This document shows, in pieces, positions 1 through 11,390 of a stretch of 64,000 nucleotides of DNA. Each line of letters opens with the position of its first letter. The first letter of the stretch is position 1. The notes beneath the pieces are model-generated. The model worked only from the letters and a program-made list of their open reading frames with translations. It did not search any database and was not told the origin of the DNA. This DNA is from Bostrychus sinensis (Eukaryota; Chordata; Actinopteri; Gobiiformes; Eleotridae): NCBI GenBank assembly GCA_020698575.1, contig CM036256.1:12539908-12603907 (forward strand), in the 5' to 3' direction. The position numbers and the translations under genes are program-made.

Positions 1-287
1 CTTATCCTGTCTGGGGCTGCTGACATGAAATACTCCCAATACTCGAGTGTGCTGTTCTTGATACAAAGCCAAAACCTGCTGTGAAAGGAGAGCTTCACAA
101 ACAGCTATTATGGGACAGAGGATACTCATTCACATAAGGACAGCCATTATCATAGGCCTAACTGTGCTAACTCCTTTAACTTGTACATTTTTTTTAGGGT
201 TTTTGTGCAAACTTGTGTTTTAATGAAGAACTAAGTGAACACTGAAAACATTTATAATTGTCTGCCTCCTATAGCTTGCAGTGATTT

Positions 288-357
288 GCTTCTATCCAGA
301 CAGGGGACCGGCACAAAGTGTAGAGTACACTGGCTTGTGACTCCTTGTGGCTGGGTT
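288..357 (-). repeat. SINE-like tail fragment (GGTCCC/CAAGCC-type)
   Basis: This short segment reads, in reverse orientation, like the dispersed fish repeat with the phrase gtgccagtctcaagcc-ggataaa. Related copies are seen near 6,361, 27,421, 35,520, 42,345, 50,171 and 56,670. Seven similar copies in one window point to a dispersed retroposon-type family. Family name not assigned. Confidence 0.5.
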
Positions 358-463
358 TTGATGCATTTTCTCATGTTATAATGCCGAATAGTTATGTAAT
401 GTGTTATTTCAATGACCATAACTCCACTACACCTTCATAATGACATTTTTCATTAGCTCTTAG

Positions 464-576
464 CCACACTGATGGTAAATGGACCTGTTTCTGTGAGCCA
501 GCAGACTCTGACACAGCTTTTAACCAGATGGTGTTAGACCGATTCAACATCCAACAATTCAACATAACTTATGATG
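464..576 (+). other. Unidentified coding-exon-like segment
   Basis: A 113-bp segment is bounded by a usable 3' splice site (ending tag at 461-463) and a strong donor (gtgagt at 577). It is open in one frame after one leading base: 37 codons, then one trailing base. The peptide begins HTDGKWTCFCEPADSD, with two close cysteines, and ends near an N-I-T glycosylation sequon, which suggests an extracellular segment. I do not recognise the family. It lies on the opposite strand to colec12, whose intron 2 would span it. It could be an exon of a nested or neighbouring gene, an old mobile-element exon, or chance. No companion exon was found. Confidence 0.3.
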
Positions 577-709
577 GTGAGTAATTCAGTCAGGCTTGCA
601 TGGGAAGATGAGAAGACAAAACTACAACTTTCACTGCCTTGTAATAGAAAAAAAGGTTATCGCAATACAGCAACTATTGAAAAACAGAGAAATGTAAATT
701 TATAAACAC

Positions 710-1273
710 TTAAAGGGGCTATATTTTGCTTTAATTTATTTATTATTATTTATATTTTGCTTTAACTCTATAATACCATTGCACGTTTTACAGCCTTTAA
801 AAACATTATGTAATTAAAAGAAAGTGTAATAATTAATAATTATTATTTTACTACGGCTATAAAGATAAAGGTGAAGAGACTAGCAGAGGGCAGTAGAGTG
901 CAGCTCTGTTACAGTCTTTAGAACAGAAACATATAAAAAGAGCTTTTTATTACCTTGAACTTTTTTGTATGAAACAATTTTTCTACAAAGTGAAAAATAG
1001 CTGTGAGGAATCAGTGAAAACAGAGCTGTACACTGTTTTTTGGATAAATAAATGAGCACAGACTGGTTGCAGAGAGCTTCTTGTTTGGTCAGTGCTTCCT
1101 GGAGTGGGCGGGGGTTCATGGGAGAGGCCGTGCCAGAGAATACTGGATTACTCAAACAGCCGCGAATGAAACAAAACAATACTCCAGGTATGTTTTTGAT
1201 GAGGGAACATATTACTATAGTATTATATTATAATATGGTAGAAAGCTCAATTTTGCTTAACATAGCCCTTTAA
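710..1273. mobile_element. Non-autonomous TIR element, family A copy 1
   Basis: The left end (TTAAAGGGGCTATATTTTGC) and the reverse complement of the right end (TTAAAGGGCTATGTTAAGC) are imperfect terminal inverted repeats. The interior contains the phrases gagctgtacactgttttttgg and tggagtgggcgggggttc, which recur at 36,009-36,512 and in part at 39,654-40,145. The open frames inside are not transposase-like. No clean target duplication was identified, so the superfamily is open. Confidence 0.65.
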
Positions 1274-1279
1274 AGAAAC

Positions 1280-2881
1280 AACAAGATGCAACTCTAAGCT
1301 CCACCTTCACAATCCAACTGCTGTAATGTTTGACATTTATATTTTCACTGGCACTTTTGTTATCTGTAGGCAAGATACAAAATTAATGGTTGGATTTTGA
1401 TTATTCGAGTTTCAGGAAAAGTTCTAAAAAGACCACTTGGATCACTGGCTGGATCCAGAATAAGCTTCCCCACTTCAAGTTCCACTGTATCTTTACTATC
1501 TTTACTATTGTGAGATAGGGCTACTAGATCAGCAGTCTGACTGCTTCTGGATAAATATGAAGGAGCAATGGAGAGGCACTAAGCAGACAGGAAACATGAA
1601 AAGAGAGGGGTGACATGGAGCAAACTGGCCAAAGCTGGCATTTGACCCTATACTCTGCATGAGTATCTGTGACTACAGTGAGTCACAGATACTGAAAAAC
1701 CTAAAACCTAATTTGAACTTCAAAATTTCTACTTATATTCTGCTAATATATTTTATTTCGTCAGGACGTGTGTGCACCTCTTTCCAAGTGAATGTTCCTG
1801 AGATATTGCTTTGAAACGGGCAGGTGGACAGTGTTATATGTTACAGCTGTCTCAAGTACAAAGCCACAATAAAGGTTTTATGGTACAGTCAAGAATTCAA
1901 AAAAGACCATTTCTCTATGCACCTTTGACTAAACTACAATGAAGTCTGTACAGTATGTGCCTGGAACCACTCTCTCCTCTCGAGCCCCTATACATGTTTC
2001 AGTTCATTCTGAAAGTGTTAAGTATAGGGTTAAACTGTAGGGCTCTTTAGTGAGGCTCTCTGTAGATCCGACCTGGCGCTGACCTGAGGCTGTTCCCCGC
2101 TAACGCTCCCAGCAGAAATCCTCATGGCATGCTTTGTTCCTGCTCTGGGACTCTTTCCAGACTCCCTGCTATTGGTCAAACTGGGACTGACCCACCATAT
2201 TTCTAACCAGTCACAGAGCGCCCATACAGTCCCCCTTTAGGCCTAAAATAAGACGACCAACAAACCAACCATTTATGAATCTTTAAGTCTGTAATCTTCT
2301 AATGTTTCCCCCTTTTATTAAAAACATGAATGCTGTAATCTTTCATTAGGATGAGGGGGGCACACAAACTGCGAGCCCTGGAGGGGGTTGTAAGTAACAG
2401 GCAGGCCCTCAGAAAGCATTCTTCTCTGGTAATAAAGGCGCCCTAAATTAAAACCACTTGCTGTTTTGCTCCCAAAAATAAGTCGGGTGAAGAATGTGAT
2501 TCCTCAGCTGAAAATAAAAGTGTTGACAAATGGTTCCCATCTCAATAAGATAAAAGGAAAAGTAGATGAATTAAAGAAGAAACAATTACTAGACACTGAT
2601 GAACTTAGTAAAGAAACAGATAAGATATAATGATCTGCTTTTTGTTGTTTTTTGGGATGTGTTAAAAAAAAAAAATAAATTAGCTATTATTTTGTATGAT
2701 TATGGTAAAATATTTCAGTTTCAGCATGTAGTTAATGTTTATATTCTATTGAAAATAAGTTTTTAATTACATTTTACATAGTCCCAACTTTTTCACAATT
2801 ATAACTGTTTTAAAGTGAGTTAAACTGGTGCATAACCTAATACATTGTGACTGTAATCATGTATAAAAATAGATCTTATTG

Positions 2882-2929
<48 letters not shown>

Positions 2930-4115
2930 ATATGCACTTATCAACATCAAATCAAAGGCTGTTGCTAACAGAGAAAGTGACTTGTTCAATGCTGTCTATA
3001 CAGTATGTCTAGTTACACAGAGAAACATCACAAAAAACATAACATAACTCAGCAATCCTCCAATAAGGTATTGGCACAATGGTAAAAATATAGTGCCCAC
3101 ACCTGGACTCAAACAAGGGACCTTCTAGTTCAGGGGTAAATGCTCTATACCTTTAGCCATATATCCTTATGCCTCACAAGAATTCATGAAAAACATCATT
3201 TGTTCCATTACTGACTACTTGTAACTGGAATAAGTATCTCTTACCCTATCTTGCAATGGTACAGAAAAAATCCCTGGATCCAGACGGTGTTCCAGATCCA
3301 GTTTTTCCATAGCCCATGACTGACCTTTCCTGAAAACCTAAGCCACGTCTTTATTTTAATCCAATAACAGCTGGAAACATAGCTGTGCTTCGGGACAGAT
3401 AAAGAAAAGTTTGGTAGTGCACCTTTAAGTCTATTTCCGTCATTTCCTGGTCAGTCACTCCCACGCTATTTCTGTCACTACTGCATCTTTACATAAACAG
3501 TATAGATTTGCACTGAATAAACTGGCTGTCTACGCACAGGAAGTGGCTCAGCGTTTTGTACAGTTTGGAAAGACGCTCAGTGGGATAATCGAGCCCTTAT
3601 GGAAAACAGATGTCAAAAATGCTACAGGACCCCATTTCTCTGGATGAAGAAAGTCAGACAACATGGGCCAGAACAAAAACACACGTCAAAACTATAGAGG
3701 AATGAGAGATGGAGATAGAAAAGATAAGATGAAAAGATGGGTTTAATGGCCCATGTGGAGAATGGAGGCTGTGGAGAATTTGGAGAGGAACAGTACTAAC
3801 CTGATAGTGGGCTGTGCTGACATTTTAAATATATATTAATAAACAACACAATATAAAGCACTATAAAAAAGGTCATGGGGAGTTCAGAGTTTTTTGTTTT
3901 TTTTGTCTTTCTACTGTGTTGGGCTCCCTCACTGAACATCAAATCAACATTACATTAGAACTGCCCAATATAGCTTACATTTGTTGTTATGGCAACATAA
4001 ACCATCTCAGTATCTATACTGCAACAAACTGCCTTATCACAACAGTACTACGGTATTCTGAGCTTCGCATACTTACTCAGAAAATTGGAGATGAGTAAAT
4101 ACCACACTGTTGTGA
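1280..4115. other. colec12 intron 2, no recognised gene
   Basis: AT-rich intronic DNA. Apart from the CTA microsatellite I see no exon with good splice sites on either strand. The stretch around 2,040-2,240 is moderately GC-rich but has no sustained open frame. Confidence 0.5.
2882..2929 (+). repeat. (CTA)16 microsatellite
   Basis: Uninterrupted trinucleotide run of about 48 bp in colec12 intron 2. Likely length-polymorphic. Confidence 0.95.
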
Positions 4116-4406
4116 TTACATGAATGTTTGAAATAAATGACAAATAACATTAGCCAAAAGGTACACACATTTTGAGATACACTGTCTGGCCCAAAAAAAG
4201 TTGCCACCTGGATTTATCTCAGCAAATAGGTAATGAATCCTGGCATTGTCAACTTGGAATAAGCCCATGCCATCAGGGAAGAAAAAATCCATTGATGGAG
4301 TAACCTGGTCATTCAGTATATTCAGGTAGTCAGCTGACCTCATTCTTTGACGTTCCTCTTCAAGAAAGCTTATGGTCAGGCCTGCTAGGAACAGGGATAA
4401 CTCCAC
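4116..4406 (-). pseudogene. Tc1/mariner-like transposase C-terminal remnant
   Basis: The minus-strand frame contains a Tc1-family pattern: a NILNDQVTPSMDFFFPDG-type segment followed by QVDNARIH, which matches the conserved (Q)DNAPIH region holding the second catalytic aspartate. The plus-strand sequence at about 4,178-4,235 (cactgtctggcccaaaaaaag) resembles a Tc1-type terminal repeat, so this would be the 3' end of the element. Only the C-terminal third is left, so it is a dead fragment inside colec12 intron 2. Confidence 0.75.
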
Positions 4407-4439
4407 AGGTGAAGCTAGGCTGCTCTAGGAGCTAGAAGC

Positions 4440-5145
4440 TGGGGGAAGTATGGTGCACTGAGCCTCTGTCCTCTGGTTTCATCTGCTGCTTCTCTTGTAT
4501 CACTGTGATTAATATTATCTAATATTCTATATCTCCAATCAGTTCCTTGCTTTTCACAAGTTGCCCCTCTCTCTCACTCCCCTCTGGGGGAGTGAGGACT
4601 GTTTCAGATGCCTGGCTGCCGGCAGATGTCCCAGTGACGATTGGATCTTAGCTGACCCTATCTATGCTCCTGTCCCGACCTGTGTGCCCTCAACCTCACC
4701 TCTAAGGATTTCCCGGATCTACCTCAACCCACTCACCTGTCTGGATGAGGCCCCTGCTGCATCCTATGGACTTCCTCAACCTATCTCACCCCACTCCCTG
4801 GATGAATCCTTACAGAGCTGATCTATGATCCTATAGATGAGCTAATGAACTAACAGTCCTAGATGCATTTCCTGTCCGTCCTGGGAGAGGATCTCTCCTT
4901 CAGTTGGGCTCCATAAGGCTTCTTCTTTTTTCCCACAGCTGGGTTTTTTTTAGGAGTTTTTCCTTACCGAGAAGGAGGGTCTAGGGACAGGAGTGTCCTC
5001 GGTCTGTTTAGTGTAGTTATTGTTTGTGTTGTCTGATTGTGTGTTTATGTTTGATCAACTGTTGTGAGGCCCTTTGAGGCGACTATTGTTGTGATACTGG
5101 GCTATACAAATAAATCTGAAATGAATTGAGCTGAATTGAATTTGA
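4440..5145 (+). repeat. Dispersed fish repeat with GAATTGA tail
   Basis: The segment contains the signature phrases tgggagaggatctctcc, ggagtttttccttaccgag and gaggccctttgaggcgac, then gggctatacaaataaa, and ends in a degenerate GAATTGAATT tail. This arrangement is typical of a very common teleost retroposon 3' end. The 86-codon open frame at 4,561-4,821 is probably incidental. Confidence 0.6.
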
Positions 5146-5284
5146 CATAACATTGCTGAACCCAGACCTGACCAACTGCAGGGAGGCTCTTACCTATTTG
5201 CTTAGCTAAATCAGGCAGTGTATAATGAGATGACTGATTCCCACCTTAACTGACACATTTTCTGCAGAAAACAGAAAGTACCAC

Positions 5285-5455
5285 TGCAAATCAACCTTTG
5301 GCATAGGTTTTACACCAGATGCCCTTCCTGGGGCAGCCCTCTCCATTTATGCAGGTTTGGCACTGGGGTTTTGTTTAATTGAACCCTGATCTTCCAAAGG
5401 GCAGTCAAAGATACTCAACACTTTACCCACAAGGAGGTCCCCTAAAATTTCACAC
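5285..5455 (+). repeat. Dispersed repeat fragment
   Basis: The phrase ttttacaccagatgcccttcc followed by a stretch resembling common fish SINE-type repeats. A shorter relative (ttttactccagatgcccttc) occurs at about 24,109. Confidence 0.4.
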
Positions 5456-6360
5456 ATTCCCATATTGAATTGTACAGTGTCTTAATGGCTGCTAATAACT
5501 TCAAGCTGTGCCTTTCCATCTCAATCAGTTGCAATAGAAAAAAAACTTAAAAAATACAAATAAATGTAGCAACATAGTTAAGGCTATCTCTTCTCTGTGG
5601 CAAAGAACAATGTGCTCTCGTGTTTAAACAGTTATATTGTTACACTTAGATACTTAAAAATGTATAATGTTGGTAATGGTTTTATGGTCAATGGAGACGT
5701 CAAGGACAAATATCTGCTACAGCCATACATCTGTTATCCAGAGTTCACTGTATAAACACCATATGGATATAGATTATATTCTTGCCTCTACACAAAGACT
5801 CTTCCTGCCAGCAGTGGTTTAAATTTAAATAACCAAAAACTGTCCTCTTCTTGTAAAACGTCTTTCGTTCTTATCAAACTCACTAACTCAGTTTCTTAAG
5901 ACATCTGATAAAAAGCAACTTGTGTGAAATGACAAAATGATAAACAGTATGTCCTCCTCCTACAACACTTCTTCACTACCAGATGCTGATTTTTTTGGAC
6001 GACACCCCAGCTCCATCACACCTCATAAACCAAAACTGGGACTGCTGCGAACACTGTAACCTGATCCGTGCTTTGGCTTCAGGCAGGAGAAAGTTATCAA
6101 GATCAGCACCAATACATCACACAGGGGTTAAGCCAGAGACTAGAGTAGGCAGTCTTTAGTCAGAACACAATTAAGATTTAAGAAGTTAATTTAAGAAGAA
6201 AGGCACTGTGATTTAGGGGCCTTCTGCATGTTTTACACACTACACTATAGATAACACTAGTGCATAAAAGCAAGTGTTTATGTGTTAAAACCAGAGCTTT
6301 AGGCTTAAATATTATTGTTATAGCAGTGTACAAATTCAGCCATAAGAAGTCACAAACCAT

Positions 6361-6450
6361 CTTTGTGCCAGTCTCAAGCCAAGATAAATGGTGAGGGTAA
6401 GTCACTGAGACTTAGTAGGAGGTAGACGATGCTGAGGTGACTCCAGAAAA
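6361..6450 (+). repeat. SINE-like tail fragment
   Basis: Carries gtgccagtctcaagcc followed by aagataaatgg and a gctgaggtgactccagaaaag tail. Same dispersed family as 288-357, opposite orientation. Confidence 0.5.
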
Positions 6451-7213
6451 GGAAAAGATTGTTTTTGCAATGTGCTGATACAGAATTTAACAATTTCCTC
6501 CTTAGTTCATAAACAAAAACGCTGCACACTACACATTAATCCCAGACGTCTCAGTGCAGTCTCAAGTAACATTCATTTTTCCTTCTTGGACCGAAAAGTG
6601 TTGAGACCACTGCTTGACTTACTTTCCAATGAAGATTTGACTTGTTTTGTCAGTCTCTTTCAGTGGAAATGACTGTGGTGTACTGAAGTGGGAAAGAAAT
6701 GTGTCAATATAACACTTTTTAATGCATATACACAGCTGAGAGTTACCACTTTATAGCTACTCACTCTGTTTTTATCAACCTGTGAGAAAGTCTCGCCTGT
6801 TTTGTAGACTTTTCAATAACTAGTAGGGAGTCCAGGGACACGGACGTGGACCCAAAGTACACTGCTGTTGATTGGCTTGAATATCAGTGGTCAGGAACTC
6901 ACAGGATGCGGTGGTTTCCTAATGCAGCTCAGTTACTGTTTTTATAAGGACATAAAATTCAAAACAACAGCCAAAAATAATGTGGTTTTCCGTAAAATGG
7001 GGTGTGGCCCGAGATTAACCCCAAGTTCAAGAAAATTGTAAGTTGGAAACAATTTGTAAAAACTTTCACTGTAATATCCTTGTAGATAATCAGCATCAAT
7101 GTAATACAACAGTGATTATCAACTGCTGGGTTGTGATACAAAAGTTTGTTACTGGGAGGTTAAATATACAGTAGTTTTAATATTTAAAGCCTACTTTTTT
7201 TTTTTGTTACAAA

Positions 7214-8245
7214 TAGGGTTGTCAAAAAAAATCGATACCAAGATATTAATCGATACAAAACGAGTATCTAAATGAGATATTCATTTGGAAAAGTATCGAT
7301 AATGTGACGTCTTTACCTGCGCTGCAGAAACAAGAGGCGCAGCCCCTCCCCTCCAGTGAATGAGTACAGGAGGAGGACAGGCTCAGTCAGCGCAGCATAA
7401 AACTTTCCTCCATCAAAACAGCTCTTTAAATACAATTTACTAAAAGGCGTTCACTCGTTTGCCTCTGTCACCGCTGCGCAAAGACCTCGAGTGCCGCAGC
7501 ACGAGCGCAGCAGGCTTTCCGTGGGAGTTTCCATGGGACATCCCGAACGGACCGAGCACGCTCCAATCTGGGAGTCACTGCGCAGCGGCATCATTCCAAA
7601 CAGATATAAAACAGCTTCAATGTAACTAAAAATGTCTCGTTACCAGTGGAGAGAGGAGAGATCTGTTAGTGTTAGCAAAGCGGCCATATTTAAAGGACCA
7701 CTGTGGACCTGACTCTGTCTGACCCATCACTGTCAATGACTACAGCCACGATATAAATAGGAAACAAGGCTACTGTAGCCTAATAACCTACTACCATTTA
7801 TAGATAATGGAAAAAGGTAGACTGTAATTAAACTTTAGCTTTGAAGAATCATTTATCATAATCTGAAGTAATTTTGGATCACATATACAAACTAATTACT
7901 GTATTATTTAGCATTGTGTTGAATAAAAGATCATCATGTAGCTACATAGCTGAGGACTACAGAGGTATCAGAGTGTTGGAGGATAAACCACTGTTTGCAT
8001 AAAAAATATAAGTTTGAAAAAATTAACAAGTATGCTACATATATAATAATAGCCTAATAATATTATTCTATACAAAATATAGATTGAATAATATGGTGAC
8101 GGTAAAGGGGGGCAGTTAGAGCCCATGTATTACCTCAAACATTCAATGAAAGGTGGTCATTTTCGATTCAATTTATCGAAATCAGTATCGAGGGATTTTT
8201 TAAGTATCGAAATCGAGTTGAAATTTTAGTATTGTGACAACACTA
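7214..8245. mobile_element. Non-autonomous hAT-type element, 1,032 bp
   Basis: The ends are inverted repeats: left TAGGGTTGTCA, right (reverse complement) TAGTGTTGTCA. Both sides carry the identical 8-bp direct repeat GTTACAAA (7,206-7,213 and 8,246-8,253), the target-site duplication length of hAT transposases. The subterminal regions contain several atcgata/tatcga motifs at both ends (7,230-7,300 and 8,165-8,215). The interior has a CpG-rich section (7,310-7,580) and no transposase frame. It sits in colec12 intron 2, about 300 bp beyond exon 2. Confidence 0.85.
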
Positions 8246-8284
8246 GTTACAAACAGTGAAAGAGATTTTACAATACATGCACCA

Positions 8285-8532
8285 TACAGTGATCAGGCAT
8301 AACATTATGACCACTAGCTACTGGTGAAGTGAATAACAGATTATCTCTTCTTCATGGCACCTGTCAGTGGGTGGGATATATTAGGCAGAACGTGAATATT
8401 TTGTCCTCAAAGATGAAAAATGGACAAGCATAAGGATTTGAGCGAGTTTGACAAGGGACAAAGTGTGGATGGCTAGAGAAGATGACTGAGCCAGAGCATC
8501 TCCAAAACATTTGCTCGTGTGGTGTTCTCATG
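8285..8532 (+). mobile_element. Tc1-like element 5' remnant next to colec12 exon 2
   Basis: Begins with the fish Tc1-type end gatcaggcataacattatga and continues into the start of a transposase frame resembling K-DLSEFDKG and the helix-turn-helix segment after it, with stops. Homology stops around 8,532, about 10 bp from the colec12 exon 2 splice donor at 8,542. A related element with both ends lies at 25,256-25,980. Confidence 0.75.
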
Positions 8533-8542
8533 CAATACTGAC

Positions 8543-8593
8543 CAAATCTTTTATATCCAAAGGACTGCACCTCCTCTTCATCAGCAAAGTCGT
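8543..8593 (-). CDS. colec12: colec12 coding exon 2
   Basis: 51 bp, acceptor ctttag and donor gtcagt, encoding DDFADEEEVQSFGYKRF plus one base of the next codon. The acidic stretch followed by SFGYKRF is diagnostic of the collectin-12 cytoplasmic tail. Confidence 0.92.
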
Positions 8594-10826
8594 CTAAAGA
8601 AAGAAAAAAGATAAATAAGTGACGTTAAACAAGAATCGCCATTGTAAGATGTTCAAAGAGTGTCATAATTATCTCAATGAGCCCTTTTCCGGTAAATGTG
8701 GGTAGATCAGAAAGGTCATCCCTGTGTGTGGTTACAATAATGATATGTTACATGTTGCAAAGAATATGAAAACATAAGATTGTAAAAAAGGTTTTGAGTG
8801 GAAGGTCATGGTAGCAAATGGGAGGCTATTATCTATGGCCCGTTTGAACTGGCTTCTCAAGGGAATAATGATTTAAAATTTCTTCAGTTTCTGCAGATTT
8901 CAACATAAAAGGGGATTACAAAACACTACTCTTGCTGAGGCCTTAGTTTTAATAATGCTACTCCCTACCGACTACCTGTCTATGCTTATCTGAAATATGA
9001 GCAATTAACTGAAAATAAAAGTTATTTCAGAAGAAAATGAGTTACCAAACATCCAGTCAACTTTGTGTCCCCTTTTGACTCTTTTTACTGGATAACCATT
9101 ATTACATATGACTTCATGACTATCAAAATAACTACAAAATAACTAGGGCTGCACGATATGGGGAAAACATGAGCTATTCGATAACTATGTTGAATATTGC
9201 CTTATTTTTGTGATATTTTAAAATAGGCCTACTTTTCTGACACAGTAAGTTAAATTCACTTATAATAAAAATGTAAGTCCCTGTATTCACAAGTCAAAAC
9301 AGTCTAAACCAGGAATAAAAAAAGGCAAAACTGTGGCTAAATTAAAGAAATTACCACTAGACCTGGGCTTTTTAAACATTTTTTTTATTTTTTATTACAA
9401 CACATTTTTATTTAAGGCTCTGGTGGGAAAATGATTCTTCAGTGTAAATCTCTGTCAGATGGAAGACCACAGCCTTATTGCAATATATTTAGATTCCTGC
9501 AATACAGATATTGCATTTGCTGATATTGCAATAATGTTAATTTTGCAATATATTGTGCAGCCATAAAAATAACCATCAAAATATTAGTCTGAAAGTAACA
9601 CATAGGTTAAGTTTGGACAAAATCTGACTGTGTTTGCGGGCTAATAAAAAATGGCACTTGAACCCTGGGCCATAGTTTGGACACCCCTGTTGTATGTGGA
9701 TATCTGAGTGGTGCTAAAATGATAGCTTTTATAAATGACTGTAAGTGATAAAATTACAATTGAAACATCATCCCACAGCTGACAAAGTTGAAGTAAAATA
9801 AGTAAAAGCTATCAATATGGGTCTCTTATCTGAAAATAGCCTGCCATGTGCTAGAAAGGGTTACATAAAAACACAAATATAGAAACGTCATTTAATATTG
9901 TAAGGTAAGTAATAATACAAGACACAAAACAAGAAAACAGTGTCAAAACATGTCCACTCTGTAATAACCAAAACAGATGTAGGATCCATATTGCACGTAA
10001 CCACCATGACATTTGCCAATTTTATCAGAAAAACTTTATGAGAAAAACAGAGCTGCTTATAAAGAGTTTCTGAGTTACTGCAGTGAACCACTAGAGGGCA
10101 GTGAACGTTAAAACAATAAAAATAGTTGTGCGTGCACTTGATCCTATGGCTAATTTTAGCTACAGATAAAAACACAAGCGTAAAAATAACCACAATTTAA
10201 TAGTAATAATTTTGTTGCGCGTTAAAGTCATGTACAATAAATTCAAAAATATTAGCTGCGTCACCACAAAAAGCTTCACCTCAGTATGCGCATTCCTGAG
10301 TTCAAAGGTTATCCAATTAAGTTTAGTGCGCGCGGAAGTCACAACCAATCACAATAAAGCTAAATAATAGCTAATAAAGCTAATGTGAGGCAGGCGTACA
10401 TGCTCAGTGACGGTGAAAGAGGGAGAAAAGTAGGTCTGTTTATGGAAAAGAATATAAACATTAATGCAAAATAGCCTATAATTATTTAGCTTTAAGTCTT
10501 GAAGCTTTTTGTGTAAATGGTGTAGCTCCATATAACGTGGTATTTGATGTGCGGCAGCAGCGGTAACCAGATGCAAAACAAACCCGAGCAGAGTGGCTAA
10601 TTGAATCCAGATGTCAGACGCGAGTTGTAGCCCACGCATTCCTTACGTCTCAAGTTGAGGAGGAAAGAAAGAGCGCTCCCAAAGTGACAAAGAAAGTGCG
10701 TGGCGTGCGTAAAAGTGTGCGCAATAAGCATCAAACAGTCATTATGAGATGCCGTGCGCTTGCATTTTGCCTAAATGTGGGTGAAATGTGGAAGGCGACT
10801 GCTGCTGAATGCGTCCTACCTTTCAT
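8543..10826 (-). CDS. colec12: Collectin-12, N-terminal part (exons 1-2)
   Basis: Collectin-12 (CL-P1/SRCL) is a type II transmembrane scavenger receptor with coiled-coil, collagen-like and C-type lectin domains that binds microbes, oxidised LDL and glycans. Only the N-terminal cytoplasmic tail is in the window. Exon 1 supplies ATGAAAG (10,820-10,826, donor gtagga at 10,819). Exon 2 supplies 51 bp (8,543-8,593) after acceptor tttag. Joined across the phase-1 junction they read MKDDFADEEEVQSFGYKRFG, almost identical to the mammalian start. The run VQSFGYKRFG includes the tyrosine of a YKRF-type endocytic motif. The membrane span and all later exons lie left of the window or were not found. The intron between the two exons is 2.2 kb. 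Confidence 0.9.
9144..9565. mobile_element. hAT-type MITE, 422 bp
   Basis: Left end TAGGGCTGCACGATAT and reverse-complemented right end TATGGCTGCACAATAT form inverted repeats. Both flanks carry AAAATAAC (9,136-9,143 and 9,566-9,573), a perfect 8-bp target duplication. No transposase frame. A fragment ending in gcgcagcccta near 36,630-36,640 belongs to the same family. Confidence 0.85.
9661..9689 (+). repeat. Right-end fragment of GGACACCCCTG-type element
   Basis: A short end fragment (gggccatagtttggacacccctg) matches the right terminus of the element at 23,961-24,341. Confidence 0.5.
10820..10826 (-). CDS. colec12: colec12 coding exon 1 (start codon)
   Basis: ATG AAA G directly followed by donor gtagga. 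It joins in frame to exon 2. Context caccacaATGA-type (accacaATG) is a good initiation context. The upstream GC-richer DNA up to about 11,380 should hold the 5' UTR and promoter. Confidence 0.85.
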
Positions 10827-11390
10827 TGTGGTTGAAAGCGCTGTACCGTTTTGAAGCTGCTGTCTGAAGTCACATCCACAGCATCGCACTGACCCACAAG
10901 TGCCCCCTCCGCGCTGATAGAAACTTCTTAAACGTCTTTGTATCCAAGAATCCTCGTTTGTTTGTGAAATAAAAGTGAAAAAAAGTCAAAGCACCATCCG
11001 TTTTTCTTTGCATATAGGTGCACCCTCCTTCAGGGCAGGTAACTCAAGCAGCAGCGGCGGTAAAACAAAAAATAAAATAAAAAAGTCAGGGATGAACTTT
11101 ACAGCAAGTTTCCTTAGAAGTGCAAGTTGGAGTAAAAAATAAACAACAAAAAGCTTCGTTTTTGTGGAGTAGTTTGGAGAGATGCTGAGGTGAGGTGGGA
11201 GTTTCCGCGTCCAGAGCTCTGTGGTACACCAACAGCAGCAGCAGCAGCGGTAGTCGTAGTAGAAACCGGAGATCCTCAAAAAGCGCAGGAATCTGAACGT
11301 GAGGAAGTGGAGGGTTGTTGCTAAGAGACACCACGTGCTCCCCACATCTGCGCGCGCGAGCTGTGTGCACACCTCTAACTTCAAGGCGCG
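10827..11390 (-). promoter_or_regulatory. colec12: colec12 5' UTR and promoter region
   Basis: This stretch upstream of the colec12 start codon is richer in CpG than its surroundings (for example the cgcgcgcgag run at 11,350-11,359) and includes a CAG-rich patch at 11,230-11,250. No TATA box stands out and the transcription start cannot be fixed by eye. Overlapping minus-strand open frames (10,986-11,384) are low-complexity and judged non-coding. Confidence 0.5.

Noticed and set aside
1..120. Possible partial exon at the left edge on either strand
   Set aside because: Both the plus frame (to the stop at 79-81) and a minus frame after a cacag acceptor are open, but neither translation resembles colec12 or another protein I know, and the edge truncates the evidence.
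10986..11384. 132-codon minus-strand open frame near the colec12 promoter
   Set aside because: Low-complexity Cys/Leu/Phe-rich translation read from CAG- and A-rich DNA, no domain, overlapping a second unrelated frame, and it lies in the colec12 5' region.
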